Below, one piece after another: positions 6,022 through 6,778 of a stretch of 6,778 nt of DNA. Within the stretch, counting starts at the first letter, position 1. Each line of letters begins with the position of its first letter. Below the pieces are notes generated by a model, which saw nothing but the letters and a program-made list of their open reading frames with translations, ran no database searches and was not told the origin of the DNA. The DNA lies in the NCBI GenBank assembly GCA_964586145.1, contig CAZPHH010000144.1:1-6778 (forward strand), read 5' to 3'. Source of the stretch: JAFGJQ01 sp964586145 (GTDB lineage Bacteria; Planctomycetota; Phycisphaerae; UBA1845). Made by a program: the position numbers and the translations under genes.

Positions 6022-6630
6022 ATGCCCGCGATGGAAGACATCATGGTGGAGCCGCCGGCGCCCGGCCAACGCGCGGACCCTGTGAATTTCTTCCGCAGTC
6101 CCGGCCCCGTGGAGCTGGAAATCGGCTGCGGCAAAGGGAGCTTTCTGCTTCGCCGGGCGAGAGAGCACCCGGAGGTCCGGCTGCTCGGCATCGAGTGGGC
6201 CAACAAGTACTACCGCTACGCCGCCGACCGCATGGCCCGCTGGGGCGTGGAGAATGTTCGGATCATGCGAACGGACGCGCGCAACTTCGTCCTGCACCAC
6301 CTCGTGCCGGAATGCCTCTCGGCGCTCCACGTCTATCATCCCGACCCCTGGCCGAAGACGCGCCATCACAAGCGCCGGCTCTTCCAGCCGGACTTCGCGG
6401 CCGTCGCCACCGCCACCTTGAAGCGGGGCGGCCGGTGGGCCATCCAAACCGACCACGAAGACTACTTCCAATGGATCCGCGACGTAATGGCCCGCCAGGA
6501 CGACCTGGAGTCGATTCCCTTCGACGACCCGTCCTACGGCGTCGTGGCCAACCGCGTCCAGACGAATTTCGAGATCAAGTACCTCCGCGAAGGCCGCGCC
6601 GTCTACCGACTGGCCTACCGCAAGAAATGA
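6022..6630 (+). CDS. trmB: tRNA (guanine-46-N7)-methyltransferase
   Basis: The 202-residue protein is a class I Rossmann-fold, SAM-dependent methyltransferase that makes N7-methylguanosine at position 46 in the variable loop of tRNA. The SAM-binding motif VELEIGCGKGSF is at residues 30-41, and GIEWANKYY at 56-64 carries the acidic residue expected to contact SAM. Asp85 lies in RTDARNF. The family signature reads YHPDPWPKTRHHKRRL at 105-120, with Asp108 and Lys112. QTDHEDYF (142-149) and the substrate-recognition TNFE (181-184) are intact. The first 28 or so residues are a poorly conserved extension. I chose ATG 6022 for its SD; a GTG at 5980 would add 14 residues, and ATGs at 6031 and 6043 would shorten it. 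It is transcribed away from the yggS-family gene with about 120 bases between them, and appears complete and functional. GC and codon use look like those of its neighbours. Confidence 0.95.
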   Translation: MPAMEDIMVEPPAPGQRADPVNFFRSPGPVELEIGCGKGSFLLRRAREHPEVRLLGIEWANKYYRYAADRMARWGVENVRIMRTDARNFVLHHLVPECLSALHVYHPDPWPKTRHHKRRLFQPDFAAVATATLKRGGRWAIQTDHEDYFQWIRDVMARQDDLESIPFDDPSYGVVANRVQTNFEIKYLREGRAVYRLAYRKK

Positions 6631-6649
6631 TCCCCGCCCCCTCGTCTCT

Positions 6650-6669
6650 GGGGCCAGCCCCCCTTCTTT
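6650..6669 (+). terminator. Possible weak terminator after trmB
   Basis: GGGG (6650-6653), loop CCAG, CCCC (6658-6661) is followed by CCTTCTTT, about 20 bases after the trmB stop codon. The stem is only four base pairs and the T-rich tail is interrupted, so termination here is plausible but unproven. Confidence 0.3.
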
Positions 6670-6748
6670 GTGGGACCGGCCATCCCCTGTGGGACCGGCT
6701 GCATATGTGGGACCGGCTGCAAGTGTGGGACCGGCTTTCCAGCCGGTC
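6669..6748. repeat. Four-copy GTGGGACCGGC repeat array ending in a perfect hairpin
   Basis: TGTGGGACCGGC occurs four times exactly, starting at 6669, 6688, 6706 and 6724, with spacings of 19, 18 and 18 bases. The first three copies have only the left arm. The fourth continues into a perfect inverted repeat: GACCGGCT (6729-6736), loop TTCC, AGCCGGTC (6741-6748). A further CGGGG/CCCCG palindrome follows at 6748-6759. Such palindromic intergenic elements are, to my knowledge, common in planctomycete genomes. The 6631-6778 stretch otherwise holds nothing I can support as a gene. Confidence 0.85.
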
Positions 6749-6778
6749 GGGGAGCCCCGTCCGCTTCTCCGGCACGTC

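Noticed and set aside
6669..6735. CRISPR-like array of four 12-base repeats
   Set aside because: The intervals are only six or seven bases, far too short for spacers, repeats are too short, and no cas gene is present.
6575..6775. Small minus-strand protein with repeated SRSH units
   Set aside because: The repetition comes from the 18-base-period DNA array, and the frame runs antisense into trmB. No ribosome binding site or family support.

Overview
The window is a GC-rich bacterial chromosomal segment. It holds six protein-coding genes, one of them cut by the left edge. I see no rRNA, tRNA, CRISPR array, transposase or phage gene. The high GC and the short palindromic repeat family at the right end (GTGGGACCGGC arms, one copy closing into a perfect hairpin) fit a member of the Planctomycetota or a related uncultured lineage. 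That is an inference; nothing here is a decisive taxonomic marker.

Layout. Positions 1-4834 form a surface-polysaccharide or nucleotide-sugar region on the minus strand. In transcription order it holds a glutamine-dependent asparagine synthetase-like amidotransferase (4834-2963) and a 245-base gap with a candidate promoter. Then come a WecB/MnaA-type UDP-GlcNAc 2-epimerase (2717-1623), a LegB-like NAD-dependent sugar-nucleotide 4,6-dehydratase (1583-594), and a sugar-phosphate nucleotidyltransferase that runs off the left edge (566-1). The last three are 27-39 bases apart and look like one operon. Positions 4835-5124 are a 290-base gap with a hairpin and a weak candidate promoter for the amidotransferase gene. 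Positions 5125-5898 (minus) encode a YggS/PLPBP-family PLP-binding protein. It is divergent from trmB (6022-6630, plus), the tRNA (guanine-46-N7)-methyltransferase. Positions 6631-6778 are noncoding and hold a terminator-like hairpin and the repeat array.

How the genes fit together. The nucleotidyltransferase, 4,6-dehydratase and 2-epimerase would activate and modify amino-sugar nucleotides. The dehydratase belongs by its motifs to the subgroup that includes LegB of legionaminic acid synthesis. The aminotransferase, acetyltransferase and NeuB-like synthase expected for a complete nonulosonic acid pathway are not in the window; if they exist they would lie left of position 1. The amidotransferase may amidate a sugar acid or make asparagine. 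yggS and trmB are housekeeping genes. I did not find a convincing undescribed system. The items most worth checking are the repeat array, the incomplete legionaminate-like cassette, and a Pro-to-Trp change at a conserved position in the 2-epimerase.
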